Shown here piece by piece: positions 1 through 8,166 of a stretch of 14,271 nucleotides of DNA (the stretch's first letter is position 1; every line of letters starts with the position of its first letter). Made by a program: the position numbers and the translations under genes. The notes under the pieces are model-generated. The model worked only from the letters and a program-made list of their open reading frames with translations. It was not told where the DNA came from and ran no database searches. The stretch is from JBEBBU01 sp041158225 (GTDB lineage: Bacteria > Pseudomonadota > Gammaproteobacteria > Methylococcales > Methylococcaceae): positions 1 to 14,271 of the forward strand of contig JBEBBU010000113.1 in assembly GCA_041158225.1 (NCBI GenBank), read 5' to 3'.

Positions 1-608
1 CATAAGGCCGCGATCACACAGCGCTCACAGCCGGGTTTGCGGGCGGTACAGGTATAGCGTCCGTGCAGGATCAGCAGGTGGTGGGCATCCTGCAGAAAGC
101 GCCGTGGCGTCGCTTTCATCAGCTTTTTTTCCACCTCCAGCACCGTTTTGCCCGGTGCCAGCCGGGTACGGTTTGCCACCCTGAAAATGTGGGTGTCCAC
201 TGCAATGGTGGGTTCACCAAAAGCGGTGTTGAGGATGACATTGGCGGTTTTTCTGCCAACTCCGGGCAGAGCCTCCAGCGCCTCGCGCGTTCTGGGCACT
301 TCGCCAGCATGTCGCTCCAGCAGCGCCTGGCACAGTCCTGCCAGATGACGCGCCTTGCTGTTGAACAGTCCGATGGTGCGGATATGCTCCCTTATGCCAT
401 CCTCACCAAGTGCCAGCAGGGCGGCGGGTGTACAGGCTGCCTTGAACAGCTTGCGGGTAGCCAGATTGACGCTGCGGTCTGTGGCCTGTGCCGACAGTAC
501 CACAGCAACCAGCAGTTCAAAAGGCGTGTCATATTCCAGCTCTGTTTTGGGCTCAGGAATGGCAAGAGACAGAGCGGAATAGATCTGTTCAGCTCTTTTG
601 CCAGCCAT
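1..608 (-). CDS. nth: Endonuclease III (DNA glycosylase/AP lyase), C-terminus cut by window edge
   Basis: Base-excision repair enzyme that removes oxidised pyrimidines from DNA and cleaves the resulting abasic site; cytoplasmic. I translated 202 codons from the ATG at 608. The helix-hairpin-helix LPGVGRKTAN carries the catalytic Lys120, and VDTHIFRV carries the catalytic Asp138, the same numbers as in the E. coli enzyme (211 aa). The [4Fe-4S] ligands Cys187, Cys194 and Cys197 are present. The next codon begins TG exactly at base 1, which fits the fourth ligand Cys203, so only about eight residues should be missing. The start overlaps the end of rsxE by 20 bp and has only a weak purine-rich ribosome site, suggesting translational coupling to rsxE. 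The rsxE-nth adjacency is also found in E. coli. Identity is very secure; the 3' end is not visible. Confidence 0.97.
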   Translation of the reverse strand, partial: MAGKRAEQIYSALSLAIPEPKTELEYDTPFELLVAVVLSAQATDRSVNLATRKLFKAACTPAALLALGEDGIREHIRTIGLFNSKARHLAGLCQALLERHAGEVPRTREALEALPGVGRKTANVILNTAFGEPTIAVDTHIFRVANRTRLAPGKTVLEVEKKLMKATPRRFLQDAHHLLILHGRYTCTARKPGCERCVIAAL

Positions 609-1248
609 CAACCAGATTCTTCAGGGCAATGATCAGACCGAGGCCGATAAACGCGCCCGGGGGCAGTATGGCCAGCAGAAACCCCTGATAGTCCTCGGGC
701 ATCAGGGTCATTTGCCAGGTGCGTGCGCCATCGCCAAACAGCAGTTCAGCGTGGCTCAGCACTGAGCCAGTGCCAATGATTTCCCTGAGACTGCCCAGCA
801 CCACCAGTGCCAGGGTAAATCCCAGTCCCATAAACAGTCCATCGGCAATGGCACGCGCCGGTGGATGACGCGAGGCAAAGGCTTCGGCGCGGCCAATAAT
901 GGCACAGTTGGTGACAATCAGAGGAATAAAGATGCCAAGTACCGTAAACAGACCATGAAAATAGGCATTCATCAGCAGTTCAATGACGGTCACGATGGAG
1001 GCGATCACCAGAACGAAGATGGGGAGCCTTACCTCACTGGGAATATGTTCACGGATCACGGAAACCAGACCGTTGGAAATCACCAGCGTCACTGTCGTGG
1101 CCAGTCCCAGTCCCAGACTGTTGATGGCGGTATTGCTGACCGCCAGCAGCGGGCAGAGACCGAGCAGGGCTACGAGTGCCTGGTTGTTATGCCACAAGCC
1201 GTCACAGGCAATCTTGATATAGGGTGCAAGTGTTTCGCGACTGATCAT
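589..1248 (-). CDS. rsxE: Electron transport complex subunit RsxE/RnfE
   Basis: Integral inner-membrane subunit of the Rnf/Rsx complex, which moves electrons between reduced ferredoxin (or another low-potential donor) and NAD, or reduces SoxR, coupled to ion movement. The 219-aa protein is almost entirely hydrophobic, with about six membrane segments. Cys32 in GLCPLLAV and Cys115 in VTNCAIIG match the paired half-sites of RsxA. In the RnfA/RnfE and NqrD/NqrE families these four cysteines are known to hold an iron-sulfur cluster at the subunit interface. E. coli RsxE is about 231 aa, so the length is normal. Its ATG overlaps the rsxG stop as ATGA. It is the last rsx gene before nth. Confidence 0.96.
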   Translation of the reverse strand: MISRETLAPYIKIACDGLWHNNQALVALLGLCPLLAVSNTAINSLGLGLATTVTLVISNGLVSVIREHIPSEVRLPIFVLVIASIVTVIELLMNAYFHGLFTVLGIFIPLIVTNCAIIGRAEAFASRHPPARAIADGLFMGLGFTLALVVLGSLREIIGTGSVLSHAELLFGDGARTWQMTLMPEDYQGFLLAILPPGAFIGLGLIIALKNLVDGWQKS

Positions 1249-1925
1249 GGCTGGTTATCTTCCTGACTCTGTGCGGTCATAAACACACGGCTGCGTTCTT
1301 CTGCGAAATACTGCAGGGTCTGGTGGACTGCTTTCACGACGGCTCTGGGTGTAATGGTGGCGCCGGTGAACTGGTCGAAATCTCCACCATCTTTTCTGAC
1401 GCGCCAGCGCGATGCAGCGGGATGATCCAGACTCAGTCCTGCAAACTGTTTAATCCAGTCAGACCTGCTGCTGTCGATGGGATCACCAAGACCTGGTGTT
1501 TCCTTGTGGGCGAGCACCCTGACACCTGCAAGCCTGCCGTCAGCATGGATGGCCACCAGAAGACGGATGGCGCCATTGTAGCCATCGGGTGCTACCGGAG
1601 AGAATACAGCGATGGCAGGCTGACCACCCAGGCGGCCACGGTAAACCGGCTGGGCGCTGTCACTTCCAAGTAGCGGGCTTTTGATCCAGACCACATCGGC
1701 CAGCAGATCATTGTCGAAAAGATGAGGGGGGGCCAGTGTGGTGATGGCCTCCATCAGGGTTTCGCGTTCAATATGCGCGATGCGGTTTTCCGTAAGAAAA
1801 TGCACCACACCTACGGAACCTGTGCCTGCAAGGGTGAACATGCCCAGTATGATGCAGGCTGCCAGTATGGGTCTGTTGGGCAGGTCCAGTTTTTGCCAGT
1901 AAGTATGCAGGGTTTGCCAGTTCAT
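1245..1925 (-). CDS. rsxG: Electron transport complex subunit RsxG/RnfG, covalent FMN carrier
   Basis: Membrane-anchored periplasmic flavoprotein subunit of the Rnf/Rsx complex (226 aa). An N-terminal membrane segment lies at about residues 19-43 (LAACIILGMFTLAG...). The FMN-binding domain follows and ends in DQFTGATIT at residues 184-192. This matches the flavinylation motif in which the Thr of GAT, here Thr190, receives FMN through a phosphoester bond, added in known systems by ApbE. No apbE gene lies in this window, so it must be elsewhere. KETPGLGDPI (141-150) is another conserved family stretch. Start and stop both overlap the neighbouring rsx genes as ATGA, so it should be translated in coupling with rsxD and rsxE. 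Confidence 0.96.
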   Translation of the reverse strand: MNWQTLHTYWQKLDLPNRPILAACIILGMFTLAGTGSVGVVHFLTENRIAHIERETLMEAITTLAPPHLFDNDLLADVVWIKSPLLGSDSAQPVYRGRLGGQPAIAVFSPVAPDGYNGAIRLLVAIHADGRLAGVRVLAHKETPGLGDPIDSSRSDWIKQFAGLSLDHPAASRWRVRKDGGDFDQFTGATITPRAVVKAVHQTLQYFAEERSRVFMTAQSQEDNQP

Positions 1926-2938
1926 CGGGGTTTGCCATAAACACGCGGCTGGGTGTAGTAATCCAGTGTGGGGGCTACAAGATTCATCAGCAGTACGGAA
2001 AAGGCCACAGCATCGGGATAGCCGCCAAACGTGCGGATGATAAAGACCAGGCAGCCAATCAGGGCGCCGTAGATCAGCCGTCCCAGTGGTGTGGTACTGG
2101 CGCTGACCGGGTCAGTGGCAATGAAAAAGGCCCCCAGCATGGTGCCGCCACTCAGCAGATGAAATAGTGGCGTCGGGTATTCACCCGGTGCGAAAACAAA
2201 AAATCCCATGGAGAGCAGGGTCAGACTGCCCAGAAATGCAGAAGGGATCTGCCAGCCGATGAGTTTGTGTCGCCACAGCCACAGACCGCCCAGCATAAAG
2301 CCGAGGTTGACGCTCTGCCAGCCTTTCCCGGCCAGTGGACTGTAGATGGCATCTTCCTGGATGACATGCAGTGTCCGGCCCTGTCCCAGCTGCGTTTTCA
2401 TGCTGTCCAGCGGGGTGGCCATGGTGTAGGCATCCATGGCATCACTGTGATGAATGATCTGCTGCCAGATATCGAGCCAGCCAGCATCCTGCAGGGCTAA
2501 CGCCAGCGGCGGTGCCCAATGGGTCATCTGTCTGGGAAATGAGACCAGCAGTACGGCATAGGCCAGCATGGCTGGGTTGAATGGATTAAAACCCAGTCCG
2601 CCATACAGCTGCTTCCCGAACAGGATGGCAAAAGCAGCGCCAGTTACGGCTATCCACCATGGCGCCAGTGGCGGGATGGACAGGGCCAGCAGGGAGGCTG
2701 TCAATATGGCGCTCCAGTCGAGAAGCGGCCGTAGCGAGCGTCTGCGCAGCAGCAGGACCAGAGCCTCCATGCCCAGGGCAGTGACGATGCACAGCAGCAG
2801 CTGCAGCAATACGCCGGGGCCAAACCAGAGCAGGCTGGCGGCAAGGCCGGGTATCAGGGCAAGGGTCACACTGCGCATGAGCAGCGGCGTGCTGTAGCCT
2901 GATCCCAGATGCGGGGGGGCTGAGGTTGCAAAGCGCAT
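1922..2938 (-). CDS. rsxD: Electron transport complex subunit RsxD/RnfD, membrane flavoprotein
   Basis: Polytopic inner-membrane subunit (338 aa) of the Rnf/Rsx complex, related to NqrB. Multiple hydrophobic segments are evident, with GGLGFNPFNPAMLAYA (113-128) and the segment around SGGTMLGAFFIATDP (263-277) being typical of the family. DAYTMATPLD at 169-178 fits the periplasmic flavinylation consensus, so Thr175 is the likely FMN attachment residue. The ATG lies 3 bp after the rsxC stop. A GAGG sequence about 11 bp upstream, inside the end of rsxC, could be its ribosome site. The stop overlaps the rsxG ATG. Length and composition are ordinary for the family. Confidence 0.96.
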   Translation of the reverse strand: MRFATSAPPHLGSGYSTPLLMRSVTLALIPGLAASLLWFGPGVLLQLLLCIVTALGMEALVLLLRRRSLRPLLDWSAILTASLLALSIPPLAPWWIAVTGAAFAILFGKQLYGGLGFNPFNPAMLAYAVLLVSFPRQMTHWAPPLALALQDAGWLDIWQQIIHHSDAMDAYTMATPLDSMKTQLGQGRTLHVIQEDAIYSPLAGKGWQSVNLGFMLGGLWLWRHKLIGWQIPSAFLGSLTLLSMGFFVFAPGEYPTPLFHLLSGGTMLGAFFIATDPVSASTTPLGRLIYGALIGCLVFIIRTFGGYPDAVAFSVLLMNLVAPTLDYYTQPRVYGKPR

Positions 2939-2941
2939 GGT

Positions 2942-4426
2942 TCAGTTCGCCTCGGTATGGGTAACTTCGGGAGTATTGAGATTCAGGGCTTCACGCTTGC
3001 GGCGGGTGGCCTCGGCCTTGCTGCGTTTCTCTTCCTCTTTGCGTGACTGCCTGCTTTCAAAGCGCACACGGGCATGATCCGCCTTTTCACGTTCACGGCG
3101 TTTCAGCGTGAGCTTGCCCTTGCTTGCCCTGAAATGCTGGACCAGAGGGATATGACTCGGGCAGACCATATTGCAGCAGCCGCACTCAATGCAGCTGAAC
3201 AGTTCGTGCTGCTCCAGCCGTTCCTGATTGTCGGCGCGGCCGTACCAGTAAAGCTGCTGGGGTAGCAGTCCTGCGGGGCAGACCTCGGCGCAGGCACCGC
3301 AACGGATGCAGGGCATCACTTCAGGCGGCTCGGGCAGATCCTCATGGCCGGCAACAAGGATGCAGTTACTGGCCTTGGTGACCGGTAACTGGTCGTCAGA
3401 CACGGCAAAACCCATCATCGGCCCACCAATGATCAGGCGTTCGGCGGCATTGGTATATCCGCCACTGGCCGCCGTCAGATGGGCAATAGGGGTGCCGATA
3501 CGGGTGATCCAGTTGCGTGGCTCATGGATACCATGTCCGGTGACGGTGACGATGCGGCTGACCAGCGGTTCCTGATACTCAATGGCGCGATAGACCGCGC
3601 CTGCCGTACCTACATTCTGGCAGACAATGCCTATGTCCGCAGGAATGCCACCCGCTGGCACTTCCCGGCCAGTCAGGATCTGGATCAGCTGTTTTTCACC
3701 GCCACTCGGGTAAAGCGCAGGCACCCGCTGCAGCCTGATACCTGAGTAGGCGCGGGCCCGCAGCGCGTTTTCCAGGCTGCGGCAGGCTTCAGGCATATCG
3801 TCCTCAATACCGATGATGCACTGCTCCACGGACAGTATGTGCATCAGGATGATGGCCCCCTGCAGCACCTCGTGAGGAAAGTGCTGCAGCAGGCTGTCAT
3901 CGCAGGTGATGTAGGGTTCGCATTCGGCGGCATTCAGTATGAGCGTATCCACCCGGCGTTTGCCGGGGTCAACCTTGAAGCCTGTTGGGAACGCAGCACC
4001 GCCCAGCCCCAGAACACCGGCCTCAATCAGCCAGGCTCGCAGCGTTTCTCTTGACTCCAGGCTGAAATGACGTCTGGGCTGTAATGGTAACGCCTCATCC
4101 AGTCCATCAGTGTCGATGATGATGCACAGATCTTCCATGGCAGAAGGATGCGGCAAAAGACGGTTTTCAATGCAGCGGACGATACCCGAGCTGGAAGCAT
4201 GCAGTGGCGGCAGGTTTTCGAAAGCTGCACGGGCGATGACTTCCCCCTTGAGCACGCGCTGTCCCGCAGATACCGTGGGAACAGCGTTGATCCCGCCCCG
4301 CAGTTGCAGGGGAAATACCAGTTCTGCTGGCAGTGGCGCTTCAGCCAGAGGACGTGATGCGCTCAGGGTCTTGAAGGTCGGCAGGTGCAGGCCGCCAGGT
4401 AAGGGCATGAAGGGCTGTGTGGCCAT
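2942..4426 (-). CDS. rsxC: Electron transport complex subunit RsxC/RnfC, FMN- and NADH-binding Fe-S protein
   Basis: Peripheral cytoplasmic subunit where the complex meets NAD(H); 494 aa. The N-terminal RnfC barrel-sandwich region (about 30-105) is followed by the FMN/NADH-binding Rossmann-like domain, with GVLGLGGAAFPTGFK at 137-151. An SLBB-type region follows. Two ferredoxin-like [4Fe-4S] motifs have ligands Cys373/376/379/383 and Cys412/415/418/422, with CP at the end of each. Residues from about 436 onward are a highly charged Lys/Arg/Glu tail, probably helical. E. coli RsxC (about 740 aa) carries a much longer repetitive C-terminal tail; this protein has the short form seen in many Rnf systems. 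The ATG is 4 bp after the rsxB stop, with only a weak ribosome site. Confidence 0.97.
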   Translation of the reverse strand: MATQPFMPLPGGLHLPTFKTLSASRPLAEAPLPAELVFPLQLRGGINAVPTVSAGQRVLKGEVIARAAFENLPPLHASSSGIVRCIENRLLPHPSAMEDLCIIIDTDGLDEALPLQPRRHFSLESRETLRAWLIEAGVLGLGGAAFPTGFKVDPGKRRVDTLILNAAECEPYITCDDSLLQHFPHEVLQGAIILMHILSVEQCIIGIEDDMPEACRSLENALRARAYSGIRLQRVPALYPSGGEKQLIQILTGREVPAGGIPADIGIVCQNVGTAGAVYRAIEYQEPLVSRIVTVTGHGIHEPRNWITRIGTPIAHLTAASGGYTNAAERLIIGGPMMGFAVSDDQLPVTKASNCILVAGHEDLPEPPEVMPCIRCGACAEVCPAGLLPQQLYWYGRADNQERLEQHELFSCIECGCCNMVCPSHIPLVQHFRASKGKLTLKRREREKADHARVRFESRQSRKEEEKRSKAEATRRKREALNLNTPEVTHTEAN

Positions 4427-4430
4427 GGAG

Positions 4431-4970
4431 TCAGGCTACCTTGTCATCGGGCGCCGGCCACTTCCAGTCGGCGATACCAGTCTTGACTGGCACAATGCTG
4501 ATGCAATCCACCGGGCAGGGAGGGAGGCAGAGTTCGCATCCGGTACATTCCGAGGCAATGACGGTATGCATGTGCTTGGCGCTGCCCAGTATGGCATCCA
4601 CCGGACAGGCCTGGATGCAGAGGGTGCAGCCAATACAGGTGTTTTCATCAATCAGCGCCACAACCGGGCCCGCTTCGGCCCGGGGTTCAGCCGCCAGAGG
4701 CTTGCTTTCCACGCCCAGCAGTTCAGCCAGCGCATCCACACCATCCTGTCCGCCAGGCGGACACTGGTTGATGTCGGCATCGCCGCGGGCAATCGCTTCG
4801 GCGTAAGGTCGGCAGCCCGGGAAACTGCACTGGCCACACTGGGTCTGGGGCAGTACGGCATCAATTTTTTCCACCAGCGGATTGCCTTCCACACGAAAGC
4901 GCCGTGCAGAAAAGCCCAGCACACTGCCCAGCAGGGCAAAAATCAGCACAAGTGCAATCACCCCCAGCAT
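4431..4970 (-). CDS. rsxB: Electron transport complex subunit RsxB/RnfB, polyferredoxin
   Basis: Electron-entry subunit of the Rnf/Rsx complex (179 aa), anchored in the inner membrane by an N-terminal hydrophobic helix at residues 2-20. The Fe-S domain CGQCSFPGC (Cys45, Cys48, Cys53) with a distant Cys70 before PP forms one [4Fe-4S] site. Two classical ferredoxin motifs follow: Cys112/115/118/122 and Cys142/145/148/152, each ending CP. A proline/alanine-rich linker (about 88-103) separates the two parts. AGGGG-like purines (AGGGG ending 7 bp before the ATG) give a good ribosome site, although it overlaps the rsxA stop. E. coli RsxB is about 192 aa, so the length is normal. Confidence 0.97.
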   Translation of the reverse strand: MLGVIALVLIFALLGSVLGFSARRFRVEGNPLVEKIDAVLPQTQCGQCSFPGCRPYAEAIARGDADINQCPPGGQDGVDALAELLGVESKPLAAEPRAEAGPVVALIDENTCIGCTLCIQACPVDAILGSAKHMHTVIASECTGCELCLPPCPVDCISIVPVKTGIADWKWPAPDDKVA

Positions 4971-4973
4971 GCC

Positions 4974-5555
4974 TTAACCCCTGACCAGACCGGAGAAACC
5001 CATGAAGGCTACAGAGGCCAGACCTGCCGTAATCAGTGCAATGGCATTGCCGCGAAATGGTGCCGGGACATCGGCGGCATCGATACGTTCACGCATGGCC
5101 GCGAACAGCACCAGCACCATGGTAAATCCGAGTGAGGCACCAAATCCGTAAAGCATGGACTGCATGAAGTCATGTCCGGACTGGATATTGAGCAGAGCCA
5201 CACCAAGCACGGCACAGTTGGTGGTGATCAATGGCAGGAAAATGCCAAGCATGGCATATAGCAGCGGGCTGGTTTTACGTACTACCAGTTCGGTGAACTG
5301 GACGACGACAGCAATGACCACGATAAATGCTATGGTGCGCAGATAGGTGATGGCCAGCGGTTCCAGCAGGTAGTGATTGACCAGATAGCTGCTCATGGAA
5401 GAAAGCGTGAGCACGAAAGTCGTGGCCAGCCCCATGCCCATGGCGGTTTCCAGGCGTCTGGAAACACCCATGAACGGGCAAAGTCCCAGAAACTTCACCA
5501 GGACAAAATTGTTGACGAGCAGGGTGCTGACGAGTATGAGCAGGTATTCTTTCAT
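4974..5555 (-). CDS. rsxA: Electron transport complex subunit RsxA/RnfA
   Basis: First gene of the rsx cluster. It encodes a 193-aa integral membrane protein with about six hydrophobic segments, the same length as E. coli RsxA. Cys26 in LGLCPFMG and Cys114 in ITTNCAVLG pair with the equivalent cysteines of RsxE; in known Rnf/Nqr complexes these four hold an Fe-S cluster within the membrane. LVNNFVLVKFLG near the start is a family signature. The ATG sits 17 bp downstream of the der stop, so the rsx genes appear to be transcribed from the der operon unless a promoter lies inside der. The ribosome site is weak (AGAAG). The stop is TAA, 3 bp before rsxB. Confidence 0.96.
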   Translation of the reverse strand: MKEYLLILVSTLLVNNFVLVKFLGLCPFMGVSRRLETAMGMGLATTFVLTLSSMSSYLVNHYLLEPLAITYLRTIAFIVVIAVVVQFTELVVRKTSPLLYAMLGIFLPLITTNCAVLGVALLNIQSGHDFMQSMLYGFGASLGFTMVLVLFAAMRERIDAADVPAPFRGNAIALITAGLASVAFMGFSGLVRG

Positions 5556-5572
5556 CGCTTCTGAATCTGATA

Positions 5573-6973
5573 TTACTTCTCGTTTTGACGGTGATGGCGG
5601 ATCATGCGTCTGCGCTGCCGCTGCTGGCGTTCCGTCAGTTCATTGCGCACACCCTTGAACGGATTGTCACTGCTGCGGAACTCCAGTTTGAGCGGTACGC
5701 CCTGCAGCCTGAAAGCGCGGCGGAACTCATTGCCCAGATAGCGTTTGTAGCTGCCAGGGATTTCTTCTGTCTGGTTGCCATGAATGACGATCGTGGGCGG
5801 ATTGCTGCCGCCCTGATGTGCCATTTTCAGCTTGATGCGGCGTCCTCTGACCAGCGGTGGCTGATGGGCTTCCAGTGCGGCCTGCAGGGTTTTCGTCAGG
5901 CGCGTGGTGGACATCTCGATCATGGCGGCTTCATGAATGGCAGAAACCCTGTCCATCAGGGTGCCGACGCCAGTGCCATGCAGCGCCGAGATCTGGAACT
6001 TTTCCGCAAAGTCGAGAAAAGTCAGCTTGATATCCAGCTGGCGCCTGATCTGTTCCTTCTGGTCAGCATTGAGGCCATCCCACTTGTTCAGGCCGATGAG
6101 CAGGCCGCGGCCTATTTCCAGTACCATGCCCAGCAGGTTGGCGTCCTGATCGGTGATGCCTTCACTGGCGTCGATCACATAGATGACCACATGGGCTTTT
6201 TCAATGGCCTGGATTGCCTTGATGACGCTGAATTTTTCAATGCCTTCACCGACGCGTGAGCGACGGCGTATACCCGCGGTGTCAATCAGCGTGTAGTGAA
6301 CATCACGGCGCTCGAAAGGGATGTAGACGCTGTCCCGGGTGGTGCCGGGCTGATTGAATACCACCACCCGTTCTTCACCCAGAATACGGTTTACCAGTGT
6401 CGACTTGCCGACATTGGGGCGCCCGATTACCGCAATGCGGATGCTTTTGTCTGCACTGCTGTCTTCTTCGTCGGGATCTTCGGCCGGCAGTTTCTCTTCC
6501 ACCCGTTCCAGCAGGAAACCGATACCGCTGCCATGGGCTGCCGAGATCAGGATGGGATGCCCCATGCCAAGTGCATGAAATTCACTGCCCGCAAGCGTGG
6601 CGCTCAGGCCATCAGCCTTGTTGCTGACAAGAAGTACCGGTTTGCCGCAGCGTCTCAGCCGGCTGGCAAGGATTTCATCGGCCGCATTGAGGCCGGCGCG
6701 TGCATCCACGAGGAACAGCACGACATGAGCCTCTTCCAGTGCCCGGTCGACCTGGCGCATGGATTTGTCATCCAGTCCCTCCGGTCTTTCGATGATGCCA
6801 CCGGTATCCACGACCACATAATCGCGTTGTCCACGGCGAACCCTGCCGTATTGCCGGTCACGTGTCAGTCCTGGGAAATCTGCAACCAGTGCATCCCGGG
6901 TACGGGTAAGAAAGTTGAATAGCGTGGATTTACCCACATTGGGTCTTCCGACCAGAGCGATGACAGGTAGCAT
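5573..6973 (-). CDS. der: Ribosome-associated GTPase Der (EngA)
   Basis: Essential GTPase with two G domains in tandem, needed for 50S ribosomal subunit maturation. Numbered from the ATG at 6973 (466 aa), the first P-loop GRPNVGKST is at 9-17, with DTGG at 56-59 and NKAD at 118-121. The second P-loop GRPNVGKST is at 184-192, with DTAG at 231-234 and NKWD at 296-299. A KH-like RNA-binding domain occupies about 355-440, and the tail is basic (RQRRRMIRHHR). An in-frame TTG two codons upstream is possible, but a GGA directly abutting it is too close to serve it. That same GGA lies 6 bp before the ATG, and family members start M-x-PV-x-ALVGRPNVG, so I chose the ATG. It follows the bamB stop by 2 bp. 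Confidence 0.97.
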   Translation of the reverse strand: MLPVIALVGRPNVGKSTLFNFLTRTRDALVADFPGLTRDRQYGRVRRGQRDYVVVDTGGIIERPEGLDDKSMRQVDRALEEAHVVLFLVDARAGLNAADEILASRLRRCGKPVLLVSNKADGLSATLAGSEFHALGMGHPILISAAHGSGIGFLLERVEEKLPAEDPDEEDSSADKSIRIAVIGRPNVGKSTLVNRILGEERVVVFNQPGTTRDSVYIPFERRDVHYTLIDTAGIRRRSRVGEGIEKFSVIKAIQAIEKAHVVIYVIDASEGITDQDANLLGMVLEIGRGLLIGLNKWDGLNADQKEQIRRQLDIKLTFLDFAEKFQISALHGTGVGTLMDRVSAIHEAAMIEMSTTRLTKTLQAALEAHQPPLVRGRRIKLKMAHQGGSNPPTIVIHGNQTEEIPGSYKRYLGNEFRRAFRLQGVPLKLEFRSSDNPFKGVRNELTERQQRQRRRMIRHHRQNEK

Positions 6974-6975
6974 GT

Positions 6976-8166
6976 TCAATCCACGGAAAAGGCGGCAATA
7001 GTGCCGTCACTGACATAGGTATACACCACATCATTGAAAATGACGGGTGGATATTCAATAGGGGCGTCACTGACATGGTAGCGTCCCACGACCTGACCAT
7101 CATCCTGGGACAGGACGTGCAGGTAGCCCTCAAAGTCACCCAGTACCAGATAACTCTTGAGAAGGCCGGGGGCAGTAAGGCGTCTCTGGTGCAGTTCTGT
7201 CTGTTTCCAGAGATCAGCGCCATTGCGCAGTTCAAGCTGCCATACATCGCTATTGATATCGGTGAGATAGAGATGTCTTCTGTCGGCATTCATGCCGGCA
7301 GGTGCGGAAAAAGATTCCCTTTTCCACTGGATGTCGCCATCATCCAGTCCCAGGCTGGCCAACCCGCCCTGATAGCCGGTGACAAAGACCGAATCGCTAC
7401 GCACTACGGCGGTTGAGCTCATATCCACCAGACGCTCGATTTCCGAGCGGCCTCTGGGCAGGGCTACCACCATTTCCCAGTCGAGCTTGCCTTCCTTGAG
7501 CTGCAGCGCCGATATCTTGCCACTGCCAAAGCCGTCAATCACCAGATCACCGGCAATGGTCGGATTGCCGCGGCTGCGCACCGCAAGCGGGGGAATGGTG
7601 CGTTCGTAAAACCACAGGGTCGAGCCATTACTGCGATGCAGGGCAGCCAGATGGCCATCACCGGTTCTTACCACGACCACATCATCGGCTACCGCGGGAT
7701 GGGAAAGGATTTCACTGCTGAGCGTGGTCTTCCACTGCAGCGCACCGGTTGAACGCACCAGGGCAACGACTTCGGCATTGCTGGTGGCCAGGAAAATCTG
7801 CTCGCCATCGACCACAGGGCCTGCCGAAAACTCGAGTTCATGATCCACTTCCCAGACCAGATCGCCATTGATGCGGTTGCGTGCCTGGACTTTTCCGCGC
7901 CGGTCGGCGGCGTAGACGAGCGTGTCATCCACCGCAATGCCGAGGTTGACGCCTTTTTCCTCGTTGCCAACGCCCACCTGAGCCTGCCACAGCCGGGTAA
8001 GCTGCAGCGTATAGCTGACATCCTTGAGTTCAGCCGGTGGTTCAGCATTGTCCTTGCCAAAGAAATAATCCTGGATGCCGTCCCAGGCATTGCTCATGGC
8101 ATCAAGGCCGGCGCAACCCGTCAGCAGCGTACTGATCAGCAGTGGCAGGATCAGGCGATGTTTCAT
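6976..8166 (-). CDS. bamB: Outer membrane protein assembly factor BamB (lipoprotein)
   Basis: Lipoprotein of the BAM complex, which folds beta-barrel proteins into the outer membrane; it assists BamA. The 396-aa product starts with a lipoprotein signal peptide (MKHRLILPLLISTLLTGCAG) whose lipobox LTGC places the lipidated Cys at residue 18. Position +2 is Ala, consistent with export to the outer membrane. The mature part consists of repeated PQQ-like beta-propeller blades, for example VYAADRRGKVQARNRINGDLVWEV, LVIDGFGSGKISAL and VFVTGYQGGLASLGLDDGDIQWK. E. coli BamB is 392 aa. The ATG overlaps the stop of the yfgM-like gene as ATGA. The order yfgM-bamB-der is conserved in gammaproteobacteria and supports orthology. 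Confidence 0.95.
   Translation of the reverse strand: MKHRLILPLLISTLLTGCAGLDAMSNAWDGIQDYFFGKDNAEPPAELKDVSYTLQLTRLWQAQVGVGNEEKGVNLGIAVDDTLVYAADRRGKVQARNRINGDLVWEVDHELEFSAGPVVDGEQIFLATSNAEVVALVRSTGALQWKTTLSSEILSHPAVADDVVVVRTGDGHLAALHRSNGSTLWFYERTIPPLAVRSRGNPTIAGDLVIDGFGSGKISALQLKEGKLDWEMVVALPRGRSEIERLVDMSSTAVVRSDSVFVTGYQGGLASLGLDDGDIQWKRESFSAPAGMNADRRHLYLTDINSDVWQLELRNGADLWKQTELHQRRLTAPGLLKSYLVLGDFEGYLHVLSQDDGQVVGRYHVSDAPIEYPPVIFNDVVYTYVSDGTIAAFSVD

Noticed and set aside
4110..5135. A 341-codon open frame on the plus strand opposite rsxB and rsxC
   Set aside because: It lies antisense to two genes with unmistakable Fe-S motifs, has no recognisable domain and no ribosome site. Long antisense frames are expected in GC-rich coding DNA.
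6974..6979. TTG start for der two codons upstream of the ATG
   Set aside because: The only GGA ribosome-site sequence touches the TTG, leaving no spacing, whereas it is well placed for the ATG at 6973.
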